From JACVRW01 sp963820315 (GTDB taxonomy: Bacteria > Actinomycetota > Thermoleophilia > Solirubrobacterales > Thermoleophilaceae), in contig CAWFZK010000030.1 in NCBI GenBank assembly GCA_963820315.1, forward strand, positions 62,001 through 126,000: 64,000 bases of DNA. Reading direction: 5' to 3'. Shown piece after piece: positions 17,975 to 26,888 of this stretch. The notes under the pieces were generated by a model. It was given only the letters and a program-made list of their open reading frames with translations. It searched no databases and was not told where the DNA came from. How positions within the stretch are numbered: position 1 is the first letter of the stretch; each line of letters starts with the position of its first letter. A program made the translations under genes and the position numbers.

Positions 17975-18373
17975 ATGGATCCTGCTCGACTCGCCCAAAC
18001 CCCCCTGTTCAGCGACCTGACGGACGACGAGCGCGCGGAGGTCGCCGCCTGCATGCGCGAGGTGACCGTCGACGCCGGCACCACCCTCGCCGCCCAGGGC
18101 GACAACGCCTACGAGCTGTTCGTGATCGAGGCGGGCCAGGCCGACGTGGAAAAGGGCGGCGAGGTAATCAGGACGCTCGGCCCCGGCGACGTGTTCGGCG
18201 AGATAGGTCTGCTCGTAACCGGCACCCGCACCGCCACGGTCGTTGCGACGTCGCCGATGCAGCTCATAGCGATGTTCTCGCGCGAGTACAAGCAGCTCGA
18301 GGACCGCATGCCCGCACTCACCAAGTCGCTGCGGGAGACGATGGCGCGGCGCGTCTCCGAGACCTCGCTCTGA
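17975..18373 (+). CDS. single-domain cyclic-nucleotide-binding (Crp-type effector) protein
   Basis: 132 residues forming one cNMP-binding domain: LFSDLTDDERAEVAACM, TLAAQGDNAYELFVIEAG, VIRTLGPGDVFGEIGLL (phosphate-binding cassette) and TRTATVVATSPMQLIAM. There is no helix-turn-helix, so it is not a complete Crp/Fnr regulator; it may sense a nucleotide and act through a partner. The cassette has GEIGLL followed by TRTATV, close to cAMP-binding versions. AAGGAGG lies at 17949-17955, unusually far from ATG 17975. Confidence 0.85.
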   Translation: MDPARLAQTPLFSDLTDDERAEVAACMREVTVDAGTTLAAQGDNAYELFVIEAGQADVEKGGEVIRTLGPGDVFGEIGLLVTGTRTATVVATSPMQLIAMFSREYKQLEDRMPALTKSLRETMARRVSETSL

Positions 18374-18435
18374 ATCGTTAGGGCTCGGTTGACCGCCTTG
18401 CCCGCGGGCGTGGGCGGTGGAAAACTCGTCGGCCG

Positions 18436-18849
18436 GTGAAGCCCCGCACCGCCCTCCGGCTTCTCACGGCGCTCGTCGCGATCGGCGCAGCCGGCTGTGG
18501 CGACGACGACGACCAGCCGGACTCCCAGCGCGTCACCGGGACGCCCGATCCGTCCCACGCCGAGAAGGTCGAGAACGACCCCTACGAGCTCACCTGCCGC
18601 GACCTCGCGCGCCAGACGCTCCACCCGGAGAGCGCCAAGCTCGTGATCCGGGCCGAGTTCGCGCTCGCCCAGGTACCGGAGCTGCGCAAGATCGTCGCGC
18701 GCGAGACCCTGAACCGCACCGGGCGCAGCGTCTACTTCGGCCTCACCCAGGTCTGCAAGACGCGGCCGCCATCGTTCAAGCCGGCAGAGCTCGCAATCGC
18801 CGGGGTGCTCGATGGCAAGTACCTCGCCGCGCGCAACCGCCCCGGCTAG
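18436..18849 (+). CDS. small lipoprotein, function unknown
   Basis: 137 residues. A signal peptide (MKPRTALRLLTALVAIGAAGC) ends in a lipobox-like AAGC at about residue 21, followed by an Asp-rich linker, which predicts a lipid-anchored surface protein. The mature part has ELTCRDLARQTLHPES and VYFGLTQVCKT with paired Cys. I recognise no family. GTG 18436 is the start. It is followed by the frameshifted gene at 18908. Confidence 0.68.
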   Translation: MKPRTALRLLTALVAIGAAGCGDDDDQPDSQRVTGTPDPSHAEKVENDPYELTCRDLARQTLHPESAKLVIRAEFALAQVPELRKIVARETLNRTGRSVYFGLTQVCKTRPPSFKPAELAIAGVLDGKYLAARNRPG

Positions 18850-18907
18850 CCCTCAGGGATGAGTCCGGCCCGGGCGCCGGTCCTTTACTCAGAAAGGAGG
18901 CTCATCC

Positions 18908-19304
18908 GTGTCATTCGACGTTCCCCACCCCACTCCGAGCTGAGGCGCCTCGAGTCGCTCGTGGGCAGCTGGCGCGCCGAGGAGGAGACCGAGTACGACA
19001 CGAAGTTCGGCGACGAGCCGGCGCAGAAGGGCATCAACTACTGGGGCTACGACTCGGACGAGGCCGCTACCGGATCGTCTTCTTCAGCAACAACGGGCCG
19101 TTCAGCGAGGAGGGCAACCAGTACTTCGGGCGGCTCGACGACGGCGGGCTCGTCTTCGAGGGCCCGGCGCGCTTCCGCTACGGGCTCGGCGAGGACGGCA
19201 GGGTCGCCGTCAACCCCGACGGCACGATCTCCGTCGACTGGTGGCTCCGCGACGAGCGGGGCGACTGGCGGCCCTGGATGAGGAACACGTTCGAGAAGAG
19301 CTAG
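18908..19304 (+). CDS. lipocalin-like/DUF1579-type protein, broken by two 1-base deletions
   Basis: A perfect ribosome site (AAAGGAGG at 18893-18900) precedes GTG 18908, which opens MSFDVPHPTP and then hits a stop. Inserting one G at 18937 continues as ELRRLESLVGSWRAEEETEY. Inserting one G at 19062 (GAG-GGC-CGC) continues as GRYRIVFFSNNGPFSEEGNQ to WMRNTFEKS. The repaired product would be about 132 residues with the GSW-type beginning of lipocalin-like small-molecule or heme binders; this family call is tentative. Both defects are a missing G in a GG pair, which favours sequence error over decay. Confidence 0.65.
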
Positions 19305-20878
19305 GCGACCGAGCGGCGGCGCTTCGCGCGGTAGAGCAGCCGGTCGGCGCGCTCGACGAGCTGGTCCGTCCCCTCGCCGGGCTCGCGCACGGCGATGCCG
19401 AAGCTGGCCTGGATGTCCTCGCCGGCCGCGCGGGCCGCCGCCAGCTCCGTCTGCAGGCGATGGGCCACGCGCTCGGCGTCGAGCCGGGAGGCGCCGCCGA
19501 GCACGACGGCAAACTCGTCGCCACCGATCCGGAATGCGTCGTCGCTGCGGCGCAGGCCGGTGCGGAGGGCGTCCGCGAGGGCCTTGAGCGCGCGGTCGCC
19601 GGCGTCGTGCCCGTGCTGGTCGTTGACGCGCTTGAGGTTGTCCATGTCGCAGAGGATCAGCGCGAGGTCGTCGTCGCTCCTGCCCGCCTCGCGGCTCAGG
19701 CGCGCGCGGAAGGCGCGCCGGTTCGGCAGGCCGGTGAGCGGGTCGTGCAGCGCCTCGTGGCGCAGGCGCACGGCGCGGTCGGCGGTCTGCAGGGCGGCGA
19801 CCGCCTGGTTCGCGAACAAGCGGAGCGCCTGCAGCCGCGCGCGCGTCGGCAGCAGCCGGTCGCGGGGGTCGTCGACCGAGATCACGCCGAGCCGCCGTCC
19901 CTCCGGCTCATCGAGCGGGACGAGCAGCCAGTGGCGCGCCCAGGCGTGCGGGCCGCGCCCGTTGAACTCGGAGCGGTGCGGCGGCGGGGTGCTGCGCTCG
20001 AGGCGCTCCTCGGCGACCTCGGTCGGGATCAGGTAGCAGCCCGCGATCTCGAACTCGTCGGTGAAGAGCGGCCGCAGCTGGTCGATCGAGACACCGTCGG
20101 TCAGGCTCCTGACGTCAGGGCCCCATCCGCTCGAGGCCACCGGGTCGAGGCGGCTGTTCTGCTCGTCGGCGAGCTCGATCACGACTCGGTCGAACTCGAG
20201 CGCGTCGTGGATCCCGTCGCAGACGGCCTGCAGCACCTCGTCGGTCTCGTCCGCCTCGGCGAGCCGAGCCGACACGGCGAGGACGCCCTCGAGCATGCGC
20301 TGGTGCTGGACCGTCGTCGCCGTCTCCTGGGCGATTCGCAGCGCGATCGCTGCCTGGCGGGCGATCGCTACAAGCGCGTCGAGCTCATTGTCGGTCGGGC
20401 GCTTTCCGGTCTCGGGCTCGTCCACCGAGATCACGCCGATCAGCGCGCCCTTCGCGTCGTGGAGCGGCACGAACAGCGCGTCCTCCGCGGTCCAGGCGTT
20501 CGGGTCGTCGCTCGGCTCGATGTCCGGCACGAAGGTGTCGGCGCCGAGCGACTCCCAGTCGAACTCGTCGCCCGGCACGAAGTAGGCGCCGCGACGCTCG
20601 AAGCGCTCGGCCAGCAGCGGGTGCCAGGTCTCGGCCGGGGAGGCGCGCCCGACCAGGGCCTTGATCGACGCGTCCGAGCCGACGGCCGCGGCGGTGAACA
20701 TGTCGTCGAAGGCGGGCCGGTAGACGTTGACGACGGCCGCGCCGTAGCCGAGCGTCTCCGCGATCGCGGCGCACAGGTCCGTCAGCACGCCATCGAGGCC
20801 CGCCTGGTCGCGCACGGAGACGGTGCGCTCGAAGACCGCGCCGAGCCGGGCGAGCGTGGTGAGCTCGTTCGCCGCCAT
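19301..20878 (-). CDS. GAF-GAF-GGDEF diguanylate cyclase
   Basis: 525 residues: two GAF-like sensory domains (about 5-185 and 200-345, each ending near LIGVISVDEPE or LGVISVDDPRD), then a GGDEF domain with HDPLTGLPNRRAFRARL, CDMDNLKRVNDQHGHDAGD, the intact active-site RIGGDEFAVVL and YRAKRRRS. It should make c-di-GMP from GTP. There is no membrane segment, so it is probably cytosolic. It starts directly after the stop of the GGDEF-EAL gene on the same strand (no gap), so the two are likely co-expressed. Confidence 0.93.
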   Translation of the reverse strand: MAANELTTLARLGAVFERTVSVRDQAGLDGVLTDLCAAIAETLGYGAAVVNVYRPAFDDMFTAAAVGSDASIKALVGRASPAETWHPLLAERFERRGAYFVPGDEFDWESLGADTFVPDIEPSDDPNAWTAEDALFVPLHDAKGALIGVISVDEPETGKRPTDNELDALVAIARQAAIALRIAQETATTVQHQRMLEGVLAVSARLAEADETDEVLQAVCDGIHDALEFDRVVIELADEQNSRLDPVASSGWGPDVRSLTDGVSIDQLRPLFTDEFEIAGCYLIPTEVAEERLERSTPPPHRSEFNGRGPHAWARHWLLVPLDEPEGRRLGVISVDDPRDRLLPTRARLQALRLFANQAVAALQTADRAVRLRHEALHDPLTGLPNRRAFRARLSREAGRSDDDLALILCDMDNLKRVNDQHGHDAGDRALKALADALRTGLRRSDDAFRIGGDEFAVVLGGASRLDAERVAHRLQTELAAARAAGEDIQASFGIAVREPGEGTDQLVERADRLLYRAKRRRSVA

Positions 20879-22931
20879 CTAGGCGCTCCTCCGAGAGCCG
20901 AGCGGGCGCACCTTCGTCTGCTCGCTGCGTAGCTCGCGGCACATGCGCGCCGCCTCGGCGTTGACGCGCGGCCACGGGTCGCCCGGGCGCGCGAGCGCCC
21001 AGCCCTGGCCTGCCGCCACGCCCAGGTGGATCAGCACGCGCAGCTCGTCGAGCGTCTCGATGCCCTCGGCGCAGATCGAGGCGCTGGTGCTGCGGGCGAA
21101 GTGGACGAGCGAGCCGATGAGAGCAATCTTGGCTGGATCGGAATGCACGTCGGCGACGAGCGCCCGGTCGAGCTTGATCACGTCGGCGCGCATGCGCATG
21201 ACCTGCTGGAGGCCGGCGTAGCCCTCCCCCGCGTCGTCGACGGCGATGCGCGCGCCGCGTGCCCGCAGCGGGTCGAGGTGTCGCTGGAGCGCGTCCACGT
21301 CGAGCACGCGCTCCTCCTCGGTTATCTCGATGACGATGCCGCTGAGGTCGGCGGGCAGCTGCTCGCGCACCTCGGCCGAGGCGAGCGCCGACGGGCTCAG
21401 GTTGACCGACAGGAAGCTGCCCTCCGGGCGGCCGGCGGCGGCGAGTGCGCAGCCGGACGGTGTCGGCCTCGAGCGGCGCGCCGAGCCCGAAGCGGTGGGC
21501 CTGTGAGAACCACCACGACGGCGGCAGCCCGGGCTTGGCGGCGAAGCGCGCGAGCGCCTCGTAGCCGAGCGGCTCGCCCGTGGCGAGCGACACGATCGGT
21601 TGGTAGACGGGGCGCACGAGGTCGCGCTGGGCGATCATGCGCGCGAACTCCTCGCGCTGCTCGTCGGTGACGACGAAGACGTGCTCCGGGTCGTAGCGGC
21701 GCGAGCGCGCGCCGCCGCTGTCCTTGGACCAGGCGAGCGCCCCGGCCGCGAGCTGCAGCAGCGCCCCGGAGGTACGGGCGTCATCCGGGAAGCAGGCGAC
21801 GCCGGCGGAGCAGCGCAGCGAGCCGGGCACTGCGCCGGCCGCCTCGACCGCGCTCCGGCAGGCCTCTGCCAGCGCAAGTGCCCGCGCGCCCTCGGCGTCC
21901 GGGAGGATGATCCCGAACTCGTCTCCGCCCACGCGCGCGACGACGCCCAGGTTGCGCATCGCCGAGCTCAGGCTGTTCGCTGCCGCACGCAGCACCTCGT
22001 CGCCGAAGGGGTGGCCGCGCGACTCGTTGGTGCGCTTGAAGTCGTCGATGTCGAGCAGCACGACCGTGGCCGCCCGCCCAAGCTCGCGCGCCAGGTCGAG
22101 CTCCCTGCCAAGCATCTCCTGGAAGTGGCGGTGGTTGGCGAGGCCGGTGAGCGGGTCCCTGTGGGCAAGCTCCTCGAGGCGCTGGTTGTTCTCCTCGAGG
22201 TCCGCCGCCATCACGTCGAAGTCGCGCGACAGCTCGCCGAGCTCGTCGCGGCGGCGCCAGTCGAGGCGCGTCTTCAGGTCGCCGCCTCCGACGGCCCGCG
22301 TGGCCACCCTCAGCCGGTCGAGCGGGCGGAAGATCCCGCGCCCGAGGACGAACATCGTGAATACGGAGAAGCCGGCAAGCAGGATTCCCAACACGATCGC
22401 GATGTCGCGGTTGCGATCCGCGAGATCGGCATGCGCGGGGCGCAGGTCGTAGCTCGCGACCAGCGCGGCGTTCACGCGCCCATCGTCTCCCAGCGGGGTC
22501 ACGAGGATCTCGTCGTGGCGGCCGTCGTCGCGCGACTCGGCCGATGCCGTCTCCCCTGAGGCGAGCGCCTCGGTCACGAGGCCGAACTCGGTCTCGCCGC
22601 CGCCGGGCGCGCCGACGGAGGCGATCGGCGACGAGTCACCGGCCCGGTAGACGCTCAGCGAGGCGAGCTCCTGATGCATGCTCGTCAGGCGCTGCAGCTC
22701 GTTCTCGAGGGCCTCGGGGTTGTCGAGGTCCGCAGGCGTCATGCCGTTCTCGAAGTTCGTGGACGAGACCTGCAGCAGCGTCTGCGCCGAGTCGCGGTAG
22801 GCGCCGTGAAGCTCGTCGCTCGAGCTCTTGCTCGCGACGAACGCGCAGCCCGCAGCGGCCAGGGTCAGTGCGATGCTGACCTGGAAACGAAGACTACGAA
22901 GCGATTGTCGCGAAAAGGGGGAACGGGCCAA
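20879..22931 (-). CDS. membrane HAMP-GGDEF-EAL protein, broken by a frameshift near 21449
   Basis: The N-terminal frame (22931 to about 21450) encodes a membrane helix (about 16-34), an extracytoplasmic region, a second helix (about 178-200), HAMP, and GGDEF with HRDPLTGLANHRHF and VARVGGDEFGIIL, then the start of EAL (GYEALARFAAKPGLP). The rest of EAL continues in another frame (LPADLSGIVIEITEEE, DVIKLDRALVADV, CAEGIETLDELR). Dropping one C at 21449 joins them into about 683 residues (VRLALAAAGRPEG). GGDEF and EAL residues look intact, so it could make and break c-di-GMP. Confidence 0.9.
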
Positions 22932-23012
22932 GCCTGGACACCGTAATCAGTATCGGCCAAATACCCCAAAACTGAAGTCCGGCCCCGCAAGGGAAGCGGG
23001 CGCCACCGGCTG

Positions 23013-24353
23013 TCAGCGCACGACCCGGACTCGAATTGCGTGGGGGTCCGGCGTTCCGCGGATGCTTCCGACGCGGGCCACGCCGGTGAGCCGGCCCAGG
23101 AGCCCGCCGAAGCGCACCTTGATCACGCCTACGCCAGGCGTCGATCCGAACGCCTCGTGGCCCGAGGACGGGTTGGGGCCCCGCAGCGAAGTGAACATGT
23201 AGTCGCCGTCGGGCGAGAGGTCGAATAGATCGGGCGCAGGGTCGTCGCTCAGCTCGTTCTCGAGGCTGAAGCGCGACACCACGCGGTTGAGCCGCGGGTC
23301 GACCACCGTCACGTCGTTCTCGATCCGGTCGCCCCACCACAGAAAGCCGAGCGGGGTGACGCCGACCGCGTGGGCGTCGACCGTCGCGCCGGGCGCGTCG
23401 CGCGTGTAGACGTGCGTGGCGCGCGGGCGGTTCGGCGTGCTGCGCGGGATCTTGCTGAAGCGGTCGAGCTCGAACGAGTAGACGTCGTGGCCGTAGGGCT
23501 CGTCACCCGGAACCGTTGGGATCGTCCAGCCGGCGCCGCTGTTGACGTACATGCGGCCGGCCGCCTCCATCTCGCCGCAGCCGTTGTCGTCGACCGTGGC
23601 GCGGTCGTACTCGGCGACGATCCGCATGGGGGTGCGGTTGTGGTCGACCACGAACATGCCGCCGCCGCGGAGCGTGACGAAGGTGAAGTCGCCGTCGCTC
23701 GTCGTGCGCGGGCAGATGGGCGCGTTGTCGGGGCGCAGCTCCGGGTCCTGGCAGGGCGCCCCGCTGGGCGTCCTGCAGGTCGCGAGGTCGATCGTCGCGC
23801 CGTCCTCGAGCTTGAAGCGCTCGTGCCGGTAGTCGGTGGCGATCCGCTGCAGCTTCTTGCCGTTCTGGTTGGCGACGATCAAGTGGCGCTGGTCGGGCGT
23901 CGGCCAGGCGGCGTGCGCCTGCGTGCCGACGTCGATGCACTCAACCGGCTTGCGCTCGCCCGCCCTCAGGAAGGCCACGTGCCCGCTGGCCACGTAGGCG
24001 ATCACCGCGTAGCGGCTCCCGGAGGGACCCCCCTCGTCGCCGCCGTTAAAGACGAGCATGTGCGGGCGCAGCGGCACGCTGCCGGTGCGCTCCTGGCAGA
24101 GGCTCGCGAGCTCACCGGCCAGGTCGATCGACTCGGGAACGGCCGAGCGCGCGTCCTCGGCGAGCTCCTCGCCGTCGAAGATGTGAAGGGTGCCGGCGCC
24201 CGCCTGGTACTTGTCCTCCTGGTCGATCAACCACACCTCGTAGGAGCCGCGCGGGCCGTGGCGATCCGACGTCGCGCCGGCCGTCCCGACGACGGCGACG
24301 ACTGCTGTGCAGACGAGCGCTACCAGCGCGACCAGGACCAAGCGCGGCTTCAT
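23013..24353 (-). CDS. secreted beta-propeller-like protein, function unknown
   Basis: 446 residues from ATG 24353. The signal peptide (LVLVALVALVCTAVVAVVG, then TAGA) predicts export. The mature part has repeated strand patterns such as HLIVANQNGKKLQRI, FTFVTLRGGGMFVVDHN, NDVTVVDPRLNRVVSRF and LSPDGDYMFTSLRGPNP, like YncE/YVTN propellers. Cys residues in IDLATCRTPSGAPCQDPE may pair. No catalytic motif is recognisable. Monocistronic, followed by the GGDEF-EAL gene 81 bases downstream. Confidence 0.75.
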   Translation of the reverse strand: MKPRLVLVALVALVCTAVVAVVGTAGATSDRHGPRGSYEVWLIDQEDKYQAGAGTLHIFDGEELAEDARSAVPESIDLAGELASLCQERTGSVPLRPHMLVFNGGDEGGPSGSRYAVIAYVASGHVAFLRAGERKPVECIDVGTQAHAAWPTPDQRHLIVANQNGKKLQRIATDYRHERFKLEDGATIDLATCRTPSGAPCQDPELRPDNAPICPRTTSDGDFTFVTLRGGGMFVVDHNRTPMRIVAEYDRATVDDNGCGEMEAAGRMYVNSGAGWTIPTVPGDEPYGHDVYSFELDRFSKIPRSTPNRPRATHVYTRDAPGATVDAHAVGVTPLGFLWWGDRIENDVTVVDPRLNRVVSRFSLENELSDDPAPDLFDLSPDGDYMFTSLRGPNPSSGHEAFGSTPGVGVIKVRFGGLLGRLTGVARVGSIRGTPDPHAIRVRVVR

Positions 24354-24480
24354 GGGTCTCCTTCGTGGGTGGGCGGGCGCCATCACCTCTGTGGGGTACG
24401 ACAGACTGAGGTGGTCGGCGAACCTAAGTCGTCACTCGGACGTAGGTCGAGGCTTTCTGGAGCACGCGGCGATTCGATGT

Positions 24481-24499
24481 AGGTTTGGCGACCAAACCT
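24481..24499 (-). terminator. hairpin at the end of the imuB operon
   Basis: A perfect 8-bp inverted repeat (AGGTTTGG-CGA-CCAAACCT) lies immediately after the stop at 24500. There is no U-tract, so Rho-independent activity is uncertain; it could also stabilise the 3' end. The rest of 24354-24480 contains the upstream region of the propeller gene and nothing else that I see. Confidence 0.55.
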
Positions 24500-24751
24500 T
24501 TACGAGCGCTGCAGGAACCAGCCCCCTGCGACGAGATCGCGGAAGACGACGAGGTTGCGTCCGTCGGTCAGCACCACCTCGAAGTAGCGCCGCCGAAGCG
24601 GCCGCGCAGTCCACCAGCGATCCTCCACCACCCACTCCTCACGCACGCTGTCGACCTCGGCCCCCGCCACCGTGCGCGGCACTCCCCCGTCCCCCGGAAG
24701 GACGGCCGTGGGCTTGGGCGCCCCGAGCCTGCGCGACCTGCCGGGCGTCAC
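24500..24751 (-). CDS. small ImuB-associated protein (DUF6504-like)
   Basis: 83 residues from GTG 24751, overlapping the imuB stop (GTGA). The C-terminal half (VREEWVVEDRWWTARPLRRR, YFEVVLTDGRNLVVFRDL, GGWFLQR) resembles the small proteins or ImuB C-terminal tails found beside actinobacterial imuB genes. Coupled translation suggests that it works with ImuB in the SOS mutasome. Family name from memory and tentative; biochemical role unknown. Confidence 0.65.
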   Translation of the reverse strand: MTPGRSRRLGAPKPTAVLPGDGGVPRTVAGAEVDSVREEWVVEDRWWTARPLRRRYFEVVLTDGRNLVVFRDLVAGGWFLQRS

Positions 24752-25959
24752 GATGCGGGCGCGTCCGGAAAGGGCGCCAGCACCGCGCGGCGCTCCGGGA
24801 TGCGGGAGTCGGGATCCAGGTCGAGGACGCGCAGGGCGGCCTCGCCGCCGGCGGCCTGGCGGGCCTGGCGGACCGCCTCCCCCAGGCGCCCACGGCGGAC
24901 CGCGGCCGCCTCGTCGAGCAGACGCCCCTGGTCCTGCGCCGGCGGCCCGAAGGCCTCGACCTCGAGTCCGAGCGACTCGGCCGGGGCGGGCAGCTCGGCC
25001 AGCTTCGGCCCGAGCGCCAGCCGGATCCGAGCCGGGTCGGCGCTTGCGTGGCGCAGCGTGACCGCGATGCGCCAGGTGCCTCCGGCCACGAAGCGCGCCG
25101 ACACGGCGAGCGCCCGCAGCGAGCGACCGCGGCGCTCACGGCGCGCGAGCACGCGCGCCACCAGCAGCTCGAGCGCCCGCTCGAGCTGACGGCCGGAGGC
25201 GGCCTCGGGCAGGTCGAGCCGCTCGCTCACCGGCTCGGGCGGGCGGCGCGGCTCGAGCGGCACGTCGCGCCCGCGGGCGAGGTCGAGCGCGAGCAGACCC
25301 GGATGACCGAAGCGCTCGGAGACGGCGCGGGCGGGCAGGGCGGCGAGCTCGCCCAGCGTCCGCAGCCCGAGCTGCTCGAACAGCTCGGGCAGCGACTGCA
25401 GCTCCGGCCTCGTGCGCAGCGTGTTCACCGGGAGCGGAGCGAGGAAGCTCTCGAGCTCCGCCTCCTCCACGACGACGGCGCCGTGGCGGCCACGGCGGCG
25501 CGAGCGCGCCTGCATCGCCGCCGCGTGGGCCGCGAAGCGGCAGGGCGCGGCGCCGAAACGGGCGCCCGCGCCGAGGTTGTTCCGTGCGGCGGCCAGGACG
25601 CCCGCGAGCTCGCCGCCGTGGAGGCCCTCGATCCCGGCGGACTCGAAGAAGGCCGCCCCGGGCTCGTCCGATTCGACCGCCGCCCCGATCGCCTCGAGCC
25701 TGTCGAGCACGACGTTCCAGAGCGAGCGCACTCCCTCGGGATCGGGCGGGATCAGCCGCAGGGCGGGGCAGCGCGACATCGCCTCGCCCAGCCGCATCCC
25801 GCGCACGATCCCGTAGGCCTCGGCGGGCGCCGACACCTCCCCCACCACCTGCTCGCGACCCGCCTCGGGTGCGAGCGCGGCGGGCTCCGATATCAGCGCG
25901 CGGCGGTCCCCGAGGGCGGCGAGCAGCTCGAAACGGGGGTAGAGGGCGCAGGCGACCAT
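24748..25959 (-). CDS. imuB: ImuB-like Y-family polymerase homologue (SOS mutasome)
   Basis: 403 residues from ATG 25959 (MVACALYPRFELLAALGDRR). The Y-family scaffold is present (EAYGIVRGMRLGEAMSRCPAL, LFEQLGLRTLGELAALPARA, a little-finger-like C-terminus), but the catalytic DxD at the N-terminus is replaced by ACALYPRF, as expected for ImuB, which is a catalytically inactive bridge to the beta clamp and DnaE2. A LexA box lies 4 bases before the ATG. No imuA is nearby. It is coupled to the small gene at 24500. Confidence 0.9.
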   Translation of the reverse strand: MVACALYPRFELLAALGDRRALISEPAALAPEAGREQVVGEVSAPAEAYGIVRGMRLGEAMSRCPALRLIPPDPEGVRSLWNVVLDRLEAIGAAVESDEPGAAFFESAGIEGLHGGELAGVLAAARNNLGAGARFGAAPCRFAAHAAAMQARSRRRGRHGAVVVEEAELESFLAPLPVNTLRTRPELQSLPELFEQLGLRTLGELAALPARAVSERFGHPGLLALDLARGRDVPLEPRRPPEPVSERLDLPEAASGRQLERALELLVARVLARRERRGRSLRALAVSARFVAGGTWRIAVTLRHASADPARIRLALGPKLAELPAPAESLGLEVEAFGPPAQDQGRLLDEAAAVRRGRLGEAVRQARQAAGGEAALRVLDLDPDSRIPERRAVLAPFPDAPAS

Positions 25960-25962
25960 GTA

Positions 25963-25976
25963 CGAACACATGTTCG
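25963..25976. promoter_or_regulatory. LexA (SOS) box of imuB
   Basis: CGAACACATGTTCG, identical base for base to the dnaE2 box at 17870-17883, placed 4 bases upstream of the imuB ATG. Position over the ribosome entry site or a leaderless start implies tight repression. This is the only other copy that I found in the window. Confidence 0.93.
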
Positions 25977-25990
25977 CATCAGGGCGGACG

Positions 25991-26830
25991 TCATGCAAGG
26001 AAGCCGTCGAGCTCGGTGAGCATCTGGTCCGGTTCTTCGAAGACGTCGCGCCAGGTGTAGCGGCGCAACTGGTCGCCACGGCGGCGCGCGTCCCGGTCGC
26101 GCTCGCGGTCCTGCTCCCAGGCGTGACGGGTCTTGTGGAACTTGTACGAGTCCAGCTCCACCGTGAGCTTGTGCCCGGGCCAGCGGCAATCGACGTAATG
26201 AGCGCCCGCGGGCCGGTTCGTGACCGGCAGCGGCAGGCGGTTCTCGCGCAGCCGGGCGCGGAAGCCGCGCTCGAGCCGGCTCAACAGGATCGGCGCGTCA
26301 CCCTCGAGGATCGCTTTGAGGCGCTGCGGCGCCCCGTCCACCTTCGCGATCTCGTAGCGGACCGTCGCCTCGTGGGCCGCTTTCGCGAGCTCGTCGAAAG
26401 ACAGCAAAGAGGGTGAGCAGACGCGCACCAGCGTCGCCGCCACCGTCGTCACCGGGACGCCGCGCCAAACCGTCCCGTTCCCCAACCGCCGTACGCGGCG
26501 GGTCTCAACACCTTTGATGCGCCGCTCCGTCGGGGCCGAGACCTCCGGCGGCGGCGCCCACCCCCTCACCAGCCCCCACAGCCACGCCGCCGCCAACCCG
26601 CTCAACAGTGCCCCCTCCCCAGCCGCCTTCACCGCGGCCATGTAGCGCGCCTCCACGGAGGGCGCCCGGTGGCCCGACCCGGTAGACACCACGAAAGACA
26701 GCAATCAGCGAACCGCGTCGCAGCCGCCGATGGATCTCGACGCTCCGTCAACCCGGCGTCGAGCAGCTCAGCCCGGGTCACGACCCCATGTGCTCCGCCC
26801 GCCAACCGAGCCACGACTTGGTCAATAGTC
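25991..26830 (-). pseudogene. AbiEi-type/DUF559 endonuclease-like protein, two frame breaks
   Basis: The pieces, read 5' to 3' on the minus strand, are VRTIDQVVARLAGGAHGVVT (antitoxin-like winged helix), then EIHRRLRRGSLIAVFRGVYR one frame over, then HRAPSVEARYMAAVKAAGEG through PAGAHYVDCRWPGHKLTVEL and a DUF559 (Vsr-like) end YTWRDVFEEPDQMLTEL. Extra bases near 26736 and 26672 break the frame twice within about 70 bases, and no ordinary start codon is clear (a TTG near 26877 is possible). Such proteins are abundant in Thermoleophilia and are annotated as AbiEi antitoxin-like. Decay or sequence error are both possible. Confidence 0.7.
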
Positions 26831-26888
26831 CTGACTTTGCGCCGCCATCTGGTACGCCAAAGCAGGACTAGGCCCAAATTCGCCCCCC

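Noticed and set aside
14448..18020. Open frame of about 1190 codons on the plus strand
   Set aside because: Antisense to dnaE2 along its whole length, rich in Arg, Ala, Gly and His with no family pattern; an effect of GC-rich codon use.
18385..18420. GC-rich inverted repeat (CCGCC...GGCGG) after the cyclic-nucleotide protein
   Set aside because: Imperfect stem and no U-tract; cannot distinguish it from random GC pairing.
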